A DNA stretch of 64,000 nt from Blepharisma stoltei (GCA_914767885.1 CAJZBQ010000023.1:124001-188000); one strand, 5' to 3'; positions 33,680-47,072 are shown, numbered from the stretch's first letter. Made by a program: numbers and translations. Notes: generated by a model not told the origin, from the sequence alone.

Positions 33680-34061
33680 TTACTCCCCCCCCTCCGTGAG
33701 TGAACAAAAAATTTTTGTTCACTCACGTAGGGGGTTAATTTTTTTTTTAAAAAAAAATTATATATATAAATTTTCTAAAAAATATTTTTTTCGAAATTTA
33801 AAAAAAATCCTAATTCGCAAAAATTGGAAAGCAAATATTAATTTAATTTATAAAATTTATGTTTTAAAAAGCAATTCGTTCAAAATTAAACAGAATTAGC
33901 TCTAGATTTCATTATACTAATTATCATTTATATATCAAATTTTTTTTCCATAAAAAATTTTTCTATTAAAAAAATTTTTTGTTCACTCACGGAGGGTGGG
34001 TTTTTGGGCAAAAAATAGCGATTTTTCTAATGGTTTTGTTCACTCACGGAGGAGGGAGTTA
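33680..34061 (-). mobile_element. MITE family 1, copy 8
   Basis: TTA...TTA duplication, 379 nt, GAGTGAAC end variant, hairpin end on the left. It lies in non-coding sequence next to a dead LINE. Confidence 0.94.
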
Positions 34062-34299
34062 GGACTTTTTTATTTTTAAATATATACTTTTCTTGAAAAG
34101 ATTTATCATTTTTAGCTCCTTTTTTATATATTAATTATTGCTTTATTGACTTTTCAGATGTAATTTCTATTCATGACTATGCTCTTTTATAATAAATATA
34201 ATTTTTTTATATTTGTCATTTTTATTTTGTTCTTAAAATAGAACAAATTTCTCCAGCCATAAAATGTTTATTCCTTATATATGGTATTATATATATTTC

Positions 34300-35930
34300 C
34301 TTTGTCCTACAGGGGGGGGGGGTGTATATATAAGGATACTCTTAGCTTTATTTGCAAAATCCGGTATGCCATAAATTCTGCAAGTGTTTAAAAAGTGTTT
34401 ATTTTGTCTACCATTATATCTCCTCCCTTTTTTATTATCTGATTTGTTATATTATCTAGTCCAGGAGCTTTCCTATTAGGCAAAGGTTTAATAATATTCT
34501 TAAAATTTTGAGTTTCAAAATTCATCTTCTAGACATCCTTTTGTGAAATAAAAGATATCATACTCTTAAATAATCTTCAAATTCTTTTGTTCAAATTTGA
34601 ATCTCAAATGCATTCATTGATAAGACCAATCTATTTTTATTTAATAATCTATTTATTTTGCTTCAAGCTCCATAGGGATCATTTATGTAATGTTTTGATC
34701 TATGCTCACATATTATTTGATATCTATTTAGAATTTTTAACTGATCAATGCATATTTTCTTTACTTTGTATTTCAATAAATTCTTTATTTTTCTGAGAAT
34801 GGCAAACTTTGATTCATTCTTTGAGTTTGTTAATTCTTTTTCTTACTCCCCCCCCCTCCGTGAGTGAACAAAAAAATTTTGTTCACTCACGGAGGGGGTT
34901 AATTTTTTTTTTAAAAAAATTTATATATAAATTTTATAAAAAATATTTTTTTCGAAATTTAAAAAAATCCTAATTCGCAAGTATATTGAAAGCAAATATT
35001 AATTTAATTTATAAAATTTATGTTTTAAAAAGCAATTCGTTCAAAATTAAACAGAATTAGCTCTATATTTCATTATAGTAATTATCATTTTATATATCAA
35101 AAGTTTTTTTCCATAAAAAAATTTTTGAATTAAAAAAACTTTTTGTTCACTCACGGAGGGTGGGTTTTTGGGCAAAAAATAGGGATTTTTCTAATGGTTT
35201 TGTTCACTCACGGAGGGGGGGGGGGAGTTAGGGGTTTTCACTTCTGGAGTTTTAAAATGTTTCGGTTGTAAATTAGTCTTTTATGATAATTGATTCTTCA
35301 TAATATCGCTATAGATCTGAGAAGGGTTATTTGTTATGAAAATACCTTTTTCTTTAAATTTAAGGAAGAGTCTGTTTTTAAAGGCTTTAAGTGCATCTCC
35401 TTCTAGCTTGCATCATGAAATAACTGTTTTTTGAGTTCCTAGTGATATAATTATTAAAATACGTGATAGAAGTAAAATATGGTTGTATTTAATTGAGAGA
35501 CTTCTTTATAAAAAATTTTCTGATGTTGAGTTTGAGAGAATTTAATTAATAATTGTGTGTGTATTATGACCTCTAAAAGTAGATATGTGCATATAATTGA
35601 GAATAAATGAGAATCTTTAATAAATTTATAAAATATTTCTCCTGTTAGATCATCGATCTAAGAAAAATATCCTTTTAGATGTGCATTAAAATCACCCAAT
35701 AGTTCTATTTGATGTCTATCCTTTGATTCTTTTGAATAATTTCTTGAACTATTGATAAATTTAATCGATTTCTTACTACTGGGGCATAAGCTACTATTAT
35801 TAAGTAATCTTCAATTAATGTTGCTAATATTCTATGATTATTAGTTTCAATAGATATTATTAGATTTGCAAATGCATCATGTATTAATAATCCAGTTCCA
35901 CTTGATCCTCAGTTGCCAGCAATCGGCCCA
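34300..35930 (-). pseudogene. Decayed LINE (endonuclease and RT fragments)
   Basis: Minus-strand fragments in shifting frames. At about 35930-35680 an APE-type endonuclease piece includes GPIAGNWGSSGTGLLI and a G-D-F-N-A-H-like motif. At about 34530-34380 the start of a reverse transcriptase reads LPNRKAPGLDNITNQIIKKG, the fingers motif of non-LTR elements. Many stops. A MITE at 34843 is inserted between them. A G12 run at 34312 is at the far end. Confidence 0.65.
34843..35230 (-). mobile_element. MITE family 1, copy 9 (in dead LINE)
   Basis: TTA...TTA duplication, 385 nt, GAGTGAAC variant. It is inserted between the endonuclease and RT remnants of the LINE. Confidence 0.94.
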
Positions 35931-35944
35931 TTATTTCCAATTCA

Positions 35945-36690
35945 GATAAATCCTTGAAGAAACTAAAGAAATCAAGCCAGCCCAAAAACTTCATGAAAAA
36001 ATTAAAGAAATTCCCCTAAAAATTTAAGAAAAATTGATCAAAAAAATCCCAGTTTACGTCGGCTTAGATTTGGAAGAATATTTCGGGACATCCTTAATTC
36101 CTCTTATCACATCCGCTCTAGGCGCTTTTGCTTCAAGCTTGTCCAAAGAGCAGGCAATCCAAAATGATTTAAAAGAGTTAGTCACCTGTGGTGTAAGAGT
36201 TTATTCCCCTGCCTGCAAAGTTTCAGATAAATGAAAATTCACAAATTCCCTTCATTTAACGTCAATTTTCATAGGAGGAAATTAAGAAAAATTAAAATCA
36301 AGTTTTAATATGCATTTTTTATCAATATATTATTAAAATTATTTTTATAGAAATAATTATTATTATATTACTAGCAGGCAATTTGGTATAGAGAATTCCG
36401 AGAAAATGCTGAATGCGTTTGAGGCTTACTAATATCGTCTATGTCCCACAAAAGCTAATTTGTGCATCTGCTGTGTCCACTGATGGGTATTTTAGGATTG
36501 AAAATAAAATGCCGCATGTTACTTGACTAGTAGGAAAATGGCCTGCAAATTAAATAATGAAGTGTTCATGTTTGCGAACTTGCAGGATAATGTAAGCAGA
36601 AGCCATAAAAATTTAATGAAAGAAAGTGTGGACATATACACAATAAAGCTGTATCCACAATGGTTTTCTAAAGGAGTAAAACAATAATAC
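35945..36690 (+). pseudogene. Broken copy of tRNA ligase CPD domain
   Basis: Near-identical to 15878-16650 of the tRNA ligase gene (VYVGLDLEEYFGTSL, HLTS motif). It carries stops (TAA in the GGN-EKLK segment, an early TAA in the Glu/Lys-rich linker) and small deletions around the second H-x-T region. It has no ligase or kinase part. It belongs to a segmental duplication that also carries the following intergenic block. Confidence 0.88.
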
Positions 36691-36764
36691 AATTAATAAA
36701 AAATTAGTTAGAAAATAAATTGACTTATCTTCTGGCAATTTTTTTGCTATTTCTCTAAATTTAA

Positions 36765-37950
36765 AAATTTAGTATTGTGAGTTTCCTTAATAAGCGTTTT
36801 ATAATTACCAATACTGAGCATGGTATGACAAAATCTCCAAAGCGAATATTTTTGCTGTCTTAAAGAAGATACATTAAATATTATTTTAAATATGGAGTTA
36901 AATAAAGTAATCTCAAGTGTTAAAATTATTGTGCATGGTTTTATAAGTAAATTAAAAAATATAGGCTTATACGAGTTTGTTTGTTTTAAATAATTTATTT
37001 GCTTCTTGATTTCTGTTTAAACTTTTAAAAAAGCTGAAGCTAGAAACTTTAATTAGCGAAAGCATTTATTGAGATTTTAAACGGAGTGTCATTAAATGGT
37101 AAAGAGCATAAAAGATTTTGGTCCGAAAAATGGATTTTATTAGGATTTCAGCGGCATTATAAATGCTCAGTGACTGAAACTTATAGAGCATATTAAATAT
37201 AGGACCATTTAGCACAAGAATACCAATTTTAATTACTTTACGTCAATTATATATGATTAAATTCAAAATCAATTACATACTGCCTGCTTCTGAAGGAAAT
37301 GGATCTTTTTCGCAGCATAAGCTATCCTGATCATTTAAAGATTTCTCTAAGTTTTCAGTATTAGTACCTATTCTGGTTTGATTTGGCACGAGATTATAGC
37401 TTTGATCTTGAATTTTTGAATTCTCTACGTTGCAGAAGTCTATATTTGACTCATAATTTTCGTCAATTCCGATCTCTACTCTGCCTCGTTTGAGAGCCAG
37501 AATTAAAATTTTTATAATTTTAAAAGCTTCAAGAGTACACTTATAAAGGCATCAAAGAGCAATGCTATATTTGATAGCAACACAATTACAAGTAGGAAAA
37601 ATTTGCCAGCGTAATTTAAAGCTCCTGTTAAAAAGAAAAGACCTGAAAATGCAGTAAGTAGTGAGATACATTTTGATACAAATTCCATTCTATTAAAAAT
37701 TTGCAAAACAAATGGTTTGTTTCTGCGCTGGGGATGCAGAAACACATATAATAGGATGACGACAGCAATAGCTTGGACAGCTATTGACACATTTGATAAA
37801 AAAACGGAAAAAGCTATTAAAATCATTTTTGAATACACAATTACAAACTCTCAGTAATAATACTTCGATTTATAGCCATTGAAAAGAAATCCATAGCGCA
37901 ACTTTATTCACACTTCGTCAAGCCTATCTCAATTTCTAACTAAATTAGTA
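36765..37950 (-). pseudogene. Duplicated 3' end of giant membrane gene
   Basis: About 37273-37950 repeats the last TM helices and tail (MILIAFSVFLSNVSIAVQAI, stop at 37273) of the intact gene that ends at 38344. The 36765-37270 part repeats its 3' flank. The copy stops abruptly at about 37950, where the flank of the intact gene begins, so this is a tandem partial duplication without an N-terminal part. Confidence 0.85.
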
Positions 37951-38343
37951 ATAGAACGTTTTTTCTTCTTGATAAGCTTTTTATAATTACCAATACTGAG
38001 CATGGTATGACAAAATCTCCAAAGCGAATACCTTTGCTGTTTTAAAGAGGATACGTTAAATATTATTTTATAATATGGAGTTAAATAAAGTAATCTTAAG
38101 TATTAAAATTATTGTGCATGGTTTTATAAGTAAATTAAAAAATATAGGCTTATACGAGTTTGTTTGTTTTTGAAAAAATTTATTTGCTTCTTGATTTCTG
38201 TTTAAACTTTTAAAAAAACTGAAGCTAGAAACTTTAATTAGCGAAAGCATTTATTGAGATTTTATAAATATAGGACCATTTAGCACAAGAATACCAATTT
38301 TAATTACTCTACGTCAATTATATATGATTAAATTCAAAATCAA

Positions 38344-41300
38344 TTACATACTGCCTGCTTCTGAAGGAAATGGATCTTTTTCGCAGCATAAGCTATCCTG
38401 ATCATTTAAAGATTTTTCTAAATTTTCAGTATTAGTACCTATTCTGGTTTGATTTGGCACAAGATTATAGCTTTGATCTTGAATTTTTGAATTTTCTGCA
38501 TTGCAGTGGTCTATATTTGACTCATAATTTTCGTCAATTCCGATCTCTACTCTGCCTCGTTTTAGAGCCAGAATTAAAATTTTTACAATTTTAAAAGCTT
38601 CAAGAGTACATTTATAAAGGCATCAGAGAGCAAATGCTATATTTGATAGCAGCACAATTACAAGTAGGAAAAATTTGCCAGCGTAGTTTAAAGCTCCTGT
38701 TAAAAAGAAAAGACCTGAAAATGCAGTAAGTAGTGAGATACATTTTGATACAAATTCCATTCTATTAAAAATTTGCAAAATAAATGGTTTGTTTCTGCGC
38801 TGGGTATGTAGAAATACGTATAATAGGATGACAACAGCAATAGCTTGGACAGCTATTGACACATTTGATAAAAAAACGGAAAAAGCTATTAAAATCATTT
38901 TTGAATACGCAATTACAAACTCTCAGTAATAATACTTTGATTTATAGCCATTGAAAAGAAATCCATAGCGCAACTTTATTCACACTTCGTCAAGCCTATC
39001 TCAATTTCTAACTAAATTAGTAAGGCATAAGGCAGGCACTGCGATTCCTCATATTATTATTGCTGGCATTGCTATGATAAAAGCATAGAAAGAATGCTCC
39101 GGAGTTCAGCATCTTATATTGAGGTCCGCGTTAAGCCAAAATTCTCCTGGATCGATTTCTTTGCAGCTATAAATGCTAAACAGGTCATGCATCAAGCTCG
39201 GATGGATTAAGAATAGCATCACTACAGCAGTCGATATAAAATCATCCATTATATAATGGAATCTCTTAGTCTTGATTTTTCAAAGAAATCAGCCAGTAAA
39301 ACAGAAAATCCCGAGACAAAAGGGCATTGCAGAAGAGATAACGATTCTTTTAAAGTACACATCATCTCGAGATACCGAGAGCTGCAAAAAACATTCTAAA
39401 GAGTATAATAGCTGCCCAGTATAATCAAGAATATCATTTATATGAAAAAGCTCAATTACTTCATTGGGCCAGTTTAAATTGAAAGTCGTTATTATTACCA
39501 GCACCTGCAAGAAATTTCAGAATATCCTAATATAAACTGAAGTAAAAGCTTCTGATCTGTACACAGAATTTCTTGCAGTTTTGATCATTATAACTAGAAT
39601 GGCAATAATAAAAACAAGAAAGCCAAGCAGTCTAAAGATATTGCTAACAATCCCAGGGCATTTTATGCATTCATTCTTATATAGTCTTGAGTAATTATGT
39701 TTACAAGACTGGCACATATTCCCTTTATAGCCCTCCTTGCAAACTCCTGTATAAGATAAATTGTGGATATCTGGAGAGCCTAGGCAAGCTTTTGAGTACG
39801 GGCACTTTCAGAATTTGCTCGTCATCATGCTATTTCTTCAATATCCTTTCTTTGGAACAATCGTGTAATTGTCGTAGCAAATGGCTGATGAAGGGCATGA
39901 TAAGCATGCAGTGTTTTTCGGATTCAAACTGTAGTAAGGCTTCTTACAACCATAGCAAGTCCCATTGACAGTGGCTTCTCCAAGCTCGCAGAGCCTAAGC
40001 TTGACGTCAATGTAAAAGCTCGATGAGTCTTCAATGCTGTCACTTGTTTCCTGGATTGCTGAAGTGTAAACTCTTATTTGAGCTGAAGACCCCGGCTCTG
40101 CGGTGATTGTGTAGCCAGAGAAATTGAATACTCCCTGTACAGCATAAACTATTGTTAAGCCAGAAATAAGAGCTGAAGAAGGGCTTACAACTTGTAGCTG
40201 AGCTTGGCTTATATTATCAGTTTTGATAACTTGATTTAAGTGATCTACTAAAGCAAAAGCTATTGGGAATTTACTTTCTTGGCCTGAGGCAACATTGTTT
40301 AAAGTCAAACTGGTAGTAAGCTTTCTGTTACCAGAGTGCTCTCCAACGGTGCTGTTTTGATTTACATACTCCATAGCAACAGGAGAAGAGCTCATATCAT
40401 CCCCGTATTCCGCAAAATTGCTTATAAATTTATTTTCATTGAATAGATATTTTGCATATTTTCAATTAACTGCACCTCCATTATATGTAGCTTTATTTCA
40501 ATAAAAAGAGCAGAAAGAGACATTAAAAGAGCAGGTGCAAAAATTTTGGCAATTAAAATTGACTGCGCCACCAGTTCCATCTGTAACTCCTCTCTCAGCA
40601 GTATTAAGTTCTAAAGAAACAGCAGAATTTTTAGAGAAGTTAGACTGATAAATCTCAAGATTTATGCTATCTGCATATACTGCTCCTCCAATACTCGATG
40701 TATTATTTTTAAATGTGCTTAGCGATATCAAATGCTTGTTATTAATAGGGAAATCAGTATCAGTGGCAAAATAAATGGCTCCTCCTTCTTCAGAGGTGTT
40801 ATTTTCAAATAAGGATGATTGAATAGCAACATCTTTACACCTTAAACAATAAATGGACCCTCCATTTTGCCCACGTCCTTCAGAAAATACAGAATTTGAA
40901 ACTTGCAAAGAATTTAATTCGCGGCCACGTATTGCAGTTGTAGTATAATCCTGAAATGTTGTGTTATATATAAAAAGATCGCAATTAATTGCATCAATAG
41001 CTGAGCAAGGGCTTGCAGATATTGAGCAATTGCCAAGTCTAAGCAAACTCCCTGCATCCAAGCTTATGATGCCTCCATTGTTTGAACTCAGATTCAGAAA
41101 TACTGTATTAGCAATATTGGCTGTGCTTCCAGTAGCAGAAATGGCTATACCAGAGGAGTCAGATTTTCCATTTAAGATAAAGGAATCCTGAATTATTGCT
41201 TGGCTATAAGTGTTTATGCTTATAAATTGCCCTTGGTTGCCAAGATGATCTGAAAAAGTTGTATTGGTGATTGTAGCTACCGAATTGGTAATATAAAGTT

Positions 41301-44300
41301 CTGCACTACCTTTATCTAGTGTATTGTTGAAAATTATAGTAGACTCAATTGCTATTTTTGAAGACAACAAAGCTATAATTCCACCATCTAATGAATAGTT
41401 TTCTTCAATTTTACTCTTTCTGATAACTGAAGATGATTCTACTAAACTGACCAAGTAAAAAACAGCCCCTGGACCTGGGCAAGAATTTTGCTTAAAAATT
41501 GAATCCTGTATAGCAAAATAAGAATTAGAAGCCGCATATATAACTCCCCCTAGCAGACCAGCATTATTTTTAATAAAGGAGCATGATGTGCAAATAAATT
41601 CTGAATTTGAACTCATCGAGACGACTCCACCATTCTTTAGCGTTGCACAGTTGGATATAAAGATACCTTCAGATTGGACTTTCGCACGGTTTCTAAGATC
41701 AAAAACAGCGCCAGAAGATTCAGAGAAACTGCTATTAATTGTTGAGCCAACATCACTAAGTGAGTCATAGTCAAGAGAAAACGTGACCCCTGCATTGCTG
41801 ATGAATTCGCAATAAAACGTATCCAGGAGTGAAAAAGTGTTGGAGTCTTGCATCAAAATTATTGCAGTTCCTTCGTTTTGCCTAAAGCTGCAAGACTTTA
41901 GAATGACTTTGGACACAGAGCTTATGCTGCTTTCTCCTATTGTGATTTCAAGTGCCGCACCTATGTTTCCTGAGTTCTTTACAAACTCACATTTATTAAA
42001 TAGCAGAGTTCCATATATATAAAAAATTGAAATTATGCCTGAAGTCTGAGCCACGTTTTCTCGGAAAATGCAGCCTTCTATAAGTGAGTCACATATGCAT
42101 TAAAATGGCGACACGTGCCAGCGTGCCCTCTTGGCGTAGTAGTCCAGACTTTATGGCTACAGCGAATTGGGACGGACTCCGAGCTGAGAATCAAGTGCAG
42201 GCTAGGTGTGTATTCCGGTTAGGCTTTGACTGCTTTCTGTGGCTGGAAATGGAGGTGCTCAACAACGTCCTTTGGATCCGAGGACCCATGAGCATTCCTC
42301 TACCGAGAAATTGGGGTTTGGGTCCAGGCCACAGGGGAACAGTTTTTTCCTGTAGCTGCCGGAATCAAGCTACTCCAATCACTGTAGCAGGGCCTCAGAA
42401 CTCCATAAGCCGCCCACTCAAGACTGGAGCCTCAAGGCAAGGAGAAGACAGAAGATACCGGAAGGGCGCACGAGGTATAGACCCTCTGTGCTGGAGTCGA
42501 AAAGTGGTAAAAACTCCAGTACTGGAGGTCTTTGGTGACTGCATCACCAATATGGCTAACGCCTGACTTTAATAATCCTAATTCTATAAGGGAGTCACCT
42601 GATAAGGCTAGAGTGCTATCAATGTAAATTGCTGCCCCATATTCAGCTTTGTTGAAGCTAAACTCCGAGTCATACATGTAAAGTGACATCTCCTTTTTTA
42701 AAGATAATTTTCATTGAATGTATATTGCCCCTCCTTCTCATAAGCCAACATTTTTCGTAAACTTGCTGTTAGAGATTGAAAGTGAATGGGATCCTGTTTG
42801 CAAACTCGCTAAGGCATAATAGATAGCTCCTCCTGAAAGTAAAGGTGAAATATTTGAATCGAAGTCAGTAGACTCAATTGACAATACCTGGCCTAAAAAA
42901 TATAGCGCACCCCCTAAGTCAGCACTATTTTCAGTAAAGTTACAACTAATTAATGATAGCTGATAGCAATTGCTGTCAACATAGATCACTCCTGGGCTAC
43001 TGGGAAGATTGTTAACATTTCTTGCAAACTCTGATCCAAAAATCAATATAGAGGCTACTTTTGTGAAAAATAAACAAGTCCCATTGGTACTTTGGCCAGA
43101 ATTGTCATTAAAATGAGAGGAATTTATGAATGGATTTGTTGTATTTGAAATAATAATAGAAGGAGAAGAGTTTTCTCAATGATTATTTTCGATATGCATT
43201 TCCGACATTGTAAAGTTGAGAGAATCAGAAATCGAGGATAGAAATTTGCAGTCTAAACTTGCTGGGTTTGATACTCGAAGTTTGAGGTAGAGATTTGGAT
43301 CTGAAATATAGAAATCCAGAAGAATTGAATTAATGTTTTTACCTGACATTATTCCATTTGATTGCATTAGAGAATTGCTCATTTTTATATTTCCCATTCT
43401 TTTAATGCTTACTCCCAATCCTCCGTAGTGAACAAAAAAATTTTGTTAGCTCATGGAGGGGTGTTATTTGTTTTTTTAAAAATTTATCTATAAAGCTTAT
43501 AGAAATTTTTTTTTTTCGAAATTTAAAAAAATCTTAATTTGCACAAATTTGGGAAGCAAATATCAATTTAATTTATAAATTTTATGTTTTAAAACGCAAT
43601 TTGTTTAAAATTAAACAGAATTAGCTTGAGATATTCATATACTAATTATCACTTATATATCAAAATTTTTTCTATTAAAAATAGTTTTTTGGGTTTTTGG
43701 GCAAAAATAGGGATTTTTCCAATGGCTTTGGTAACTCACGGAGGAAGGGGGAGTTAGTAAACCACTTTTTCCACAGTTATTATCATTAAACTGCACATCA
43801 TTGATTTCTAGCCACTTGGCTAACTCCCCCCCTCCGTGAGTGAACAAAAAAATTTTGTTCACTTACAAGGGGGGTTAATTTGTTTTTTTAAAAAAATTTA
43901 TATATAAATTTTATAGAAAATATTTTTTTCGAAATTTAAAAAAATCCTAATTCGTAAAAATTGGAAAGCAAATATTAATTTAATTTATAAAATTTTATGT
44001 TTTAAAAAGCAATTTGTTTAAAATTAAACAGAATTAGTTCAAGATTTCATTATACTAATTATCACTTATATATCAATTTTTTTTCATAACAAATTTTTGT
44101 TCACTCACGGAGGGTGGGCTTTTGGCAAAAAATCGGGATTTTTCTAATGGTTTTGTTCACTCACGGAGGGGGGAGTAAATACTTCACTTGAATAATAACC
44201 CCTGACGGCACTGTATAGTTTAAATATTTGTCGTTCAAATGCTCTTCATCTATATATCCAGCCTGGATATCTATTAATGCACCATTCTCCACTCCATTAG

Positions 44301-47072
44301 AATAAAGGGTGCAGTTATCAATTAGAACGTTTTGGTTTTGATTTACAAACTTAGCCAGTAAGATTCCAACACTTTTACCATAATTTGACTCGAAACGAGA
44401 GTGCTTTATAACCCCCCCTCCTTGAGAGAACAAAACCATTAAAAAATCCCTATGTTTTGCCCAAAAATATTTTGATATATAAGTGATAATTAGTAAATTT
44501 AAATCTTGAGCTAATTCTTTTTAATTTTAAACAATCACTTTTTAAAATATAATTTACAAATTAAATTAATATTTGCTATTTTCTTTTAAATTTGAAAAAA
44601 AATTCTCCGTGGGCGAATAAGATTTTTTATTCGCTCACAAGGGAAAGTAAGTAATTGGTTTGCTTTAGATTGCTTAACTTCTAATTTATTGTCTACTTGA
44701 ACAGAACCAGTAGAAAAAGTTAACGGGAGGTTTATTAAACCAAGTTCACAGTAATTATAAATAAAGGTGCAGGAATCTATCTCAACAGCACCTGAAAATT
44801 TTCCAGCGATCAATGAAGCCGTGCTAAGTTCGCTTTCTATTTCAAGAGTGAATTCTTTTCGATGGACTATATTGTTTCTGAATTCAACATTTTTGATTGA
44901 AACAGAACCTCCGCTAACTATATATAAAAACCCTCGTAAATCTTTGGGGTCCAGAAGTTCATAACCATTGTTGATCCTCGAAACAGTTCCTTCACTATAA
45001 TAAAAGTTTCCGCCAGGAGCTTCTAAACCAAATAATTCAATATTAATACCGCCCACAATTACAGCTGATTGCTCTTTACTTGAAAGAATAATATTATCAA
45101 AAGTAACATTTTTCAATGTGATATTAGAATTATCATAGTAGTTTATAATGCTCCAAAGGCTGGTTCTAAAATTGACAAAGCTAACATTTGTTAAAAAAGC
45201 ATTCGCATTTTCTATAGGAAGAAAGCTTGAATCAAAATTCTGATCCTTGCAGACATTCTCAGGCATGAATTCGCTAACTACTTCTTCTCTGTCATTTAAA
45301 CTACCGATTCCTGCTTTATACATGATAAAGGGGCAGTAATCACAATATGCGCCTGAACAACCTTCTAATCAGTAGCTTCCTTTGAAAATAATATTTGAAA
45401 GCTCAAAGATTTGGTTATATGAGCGTATAAAGTGAAGACCGCCTCAATCATAATACAAATCTTGAATAATGACTTGTTTGCCTGTTCAACTTTCGATTTT
45501 CAAGTATTTTGGATTGAAGGAGCTGAAAGAAGACTGACAATAATGGTTATCTTCATAATATCCTGAACCATCTATAGAATAGGGTCCATCATCTAAAAGG
45601 TAAACAACCATGTAGTTATGACTAAGCGATGACATGGATAATCATAAGTACTGGTATGGTCAATTAAAAGTCCCATCACCAGCAAACTCTAGACCATTTG
45701 GAGTTGAAGTTACGAAATAAATATAAGGATTGCTTATGCTTGAAGTATCTTGATAATCCCATATAAAGTATGAGCTATCTGGGAGACGATAGGGGCATTT
45801 GGAAGTATGCAATAGAATATCAACGCAAATTCCATCTAATAAAACCCACCCTTCAAATCAAGAATTCGTGCAAGCCATGCATTGGCCTAAACTACTATTC
45901 CCATAGAATCTAGCACACGCATAATCTTCATTACTTCTTTCGTTGCAATTGCCATTCGCATAATTACACTCAATTATGTTGCATTCAGGATAGCAGTTAG
46001 CCAAATCAAAAGCTTTATCAATGGTGCATTCGTAGTCTGATGCCGTATAGCAGTCTTCCAAATGAGCAACATATGTATAATTTTTGCGAATATTCTGCTG
46101 GTATGAAGAAAAGATTGCTAGAGAAGTGTTTTGGCATCACAGATCTTGGAATTGTAGAACTTTATCATAATTGCATGAAGCGACCAAACATTCTGACTTG
46201 CACTTTCCATAGTCTAAGTACGTGCAACCTTCAGCGCATTGGCAATCCTGATAATCGTGATAACAGTCGTAATTACTGCATTCTGGATCGCAATTAGTAT
46301 CTCCCAGCATTTCTGGATAGCACCCACTGGCGCAGGCTCCACAATCGTGGTTATCAAGCGTGCAATTCCAGTTGTTGCAAGCTTCGTCACAATTTCCATC
46401 TCCAAGCATGTGCTCAAAGCAGCCTGGAGAGCAGTCGCAATCATACTCGTCATAGTTGCACTCTTCTACGTGGCAAGCTTCTTCGCAAATTGAGTTTCCT
46501 ATCATTCATAGGTAGCATCCTGGAGCACAAGTGGCATTGAAGCAATCTCCTAGGTCAAAATTGCATTGGGAATTTTGGCATTCAATGTCACAAACTCCAT
46601 CACCCATCATTTCCGCAGTGCATCCTATAGAGCATTCTTTACAAGCTCCTAGTCCATAGTAGCAGGAAGGAACATTACAGTTTGGATCGCAAACTTTATT
46701 TTCATTTCCATTTTCTAAGTCAATAAGGCACGAGGATGCGCAATTTCCACAGTCTCCTCAGTCAAAGCCGCAGCTTTTTGTGTTGCAAGAATCGTGGCAA
46801 ATTCCATCGCCAAGATTTTTTGGGTCGCATCCATCGATTGAAATGCAGTCCCAATAGCAGTCTGAGCTAACCTTTTTAGAAGCTGGGTCATGGAGAGCTG
46901 AGTCATAGCCGCAAAAAACATTCATGCAATTAAGATTGCACTCGCCGTCGCCTTTCTAATTATATTTTACTCTGATGTCTGGGCACGAGATTTGATCGCA
47001 AAGCTGCTTTGTGGCAGAAACTATGCAAAGTGCAATCATAAGAGGAACCACAGATTTCCCCAACATAATCAT
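38344..47072 (-). CDS. Giant LNR / beta-helix / multi-TM surface protein A
   Basis: Start at 47072 with a signal peptide (MIMLGKSVVPLMIALCIVSA). About residues 30-390 hold Cys-rich Lin-12/Notch-type repeats (GDGNCDEACNNWNC). About 600-1850 hold Pmp-like beta-helix repeats (GGAIY and FxxN motifs). A Cys-rich block near 1880-1970 is followed by about seven TM helices and a cytosolic tail ending SEAGSM. Removing a 15-nt intron, three MITEs (345, 355, 239 nt) and a 506-nt retroposon leaves exactly 2423 codons in one frame, with TGA as Trp throughout. Probably a large cell-surface protein; its function is not known. Paralogue of the gene at 47332-56824. Confidence 0.88.
42076..42598 (+). mobile_element. 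Retroposon-like insertion in giant gene A
   Basis: Direct repeats TTCTATAAGKGAGTCAC (42076 and 42582, one mismatch). The GC-rich body starts ATTAAAATGGCGACACG, the 5' start shared with the copies at 5613 and about 12812, and ends TTTAATAATCCTAA. Collapsing the repeat (506 nt) restores ...SGDSLIE-GCIFREN. The long open frame inside (+) is not a recognised protein. Confidence 0.85.
43409..43756 (-). mobile_element. MITE family 1, copy 10
   Basis: TTA...TTA duplication, 345 nt, with a damaged hairpin end. Excision joins GKSGLL to SIKRMGN in giant gene A. Confidence 0.92.
43821..44178 (-). mobile_element. MITE family 1, copy 11
   Basis: TAA...TAA duplication, 355 nt. Excision joins IIQVKYL to AKWLEIND, changing phase by exactly the amount needed. 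It lies 65 bp from copy 10. Confidence 0.94.
44409..44650 (+). mobile_element. MITE family 1, copy 12 (internally deleted)
   Basis: TAA...TAA duplication, 239 nt. It has lost the second left motif and part of the right hairpin (GGGAAAG end). Excision still restores frame: KANQLL to IKHSRFES. Confidence 0.85.
46956..46970 (-). other. 15-nt intron in giant gene A
   Basis: Minus-strand GTAAAATATAATTAG containing an in-frame TAG. Splicing joins CPDIR to KGDGECNLNC. It is at the same position as the intron in giant gene B. Confidence 0.93.

Noticed and set aside
34310-34325. G12 tract as a MITE end
   Set aside because: No terminal motif, partner end or target duplication around it.
39687-39968. 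Recurring Ser/Cys-rich 93-codon frames opposite the membrane-protein genes (also near 27034 and 59791)
   Set aside because: Antisense shadow of the Cys-rich block in all three copies.
42084-42566. 160-codon open frame on the plus strand
   Set aside because: Inside a TSD-flanked retroposon in giant gene A; no recognisable protein.
46239-46493. Hydrophobic open frame opposite the LNR region
   Set aside because: Antisense of Cys/Asp-rich repeats produces Ala/Ile/Val-rich frames; not a membrane protein.
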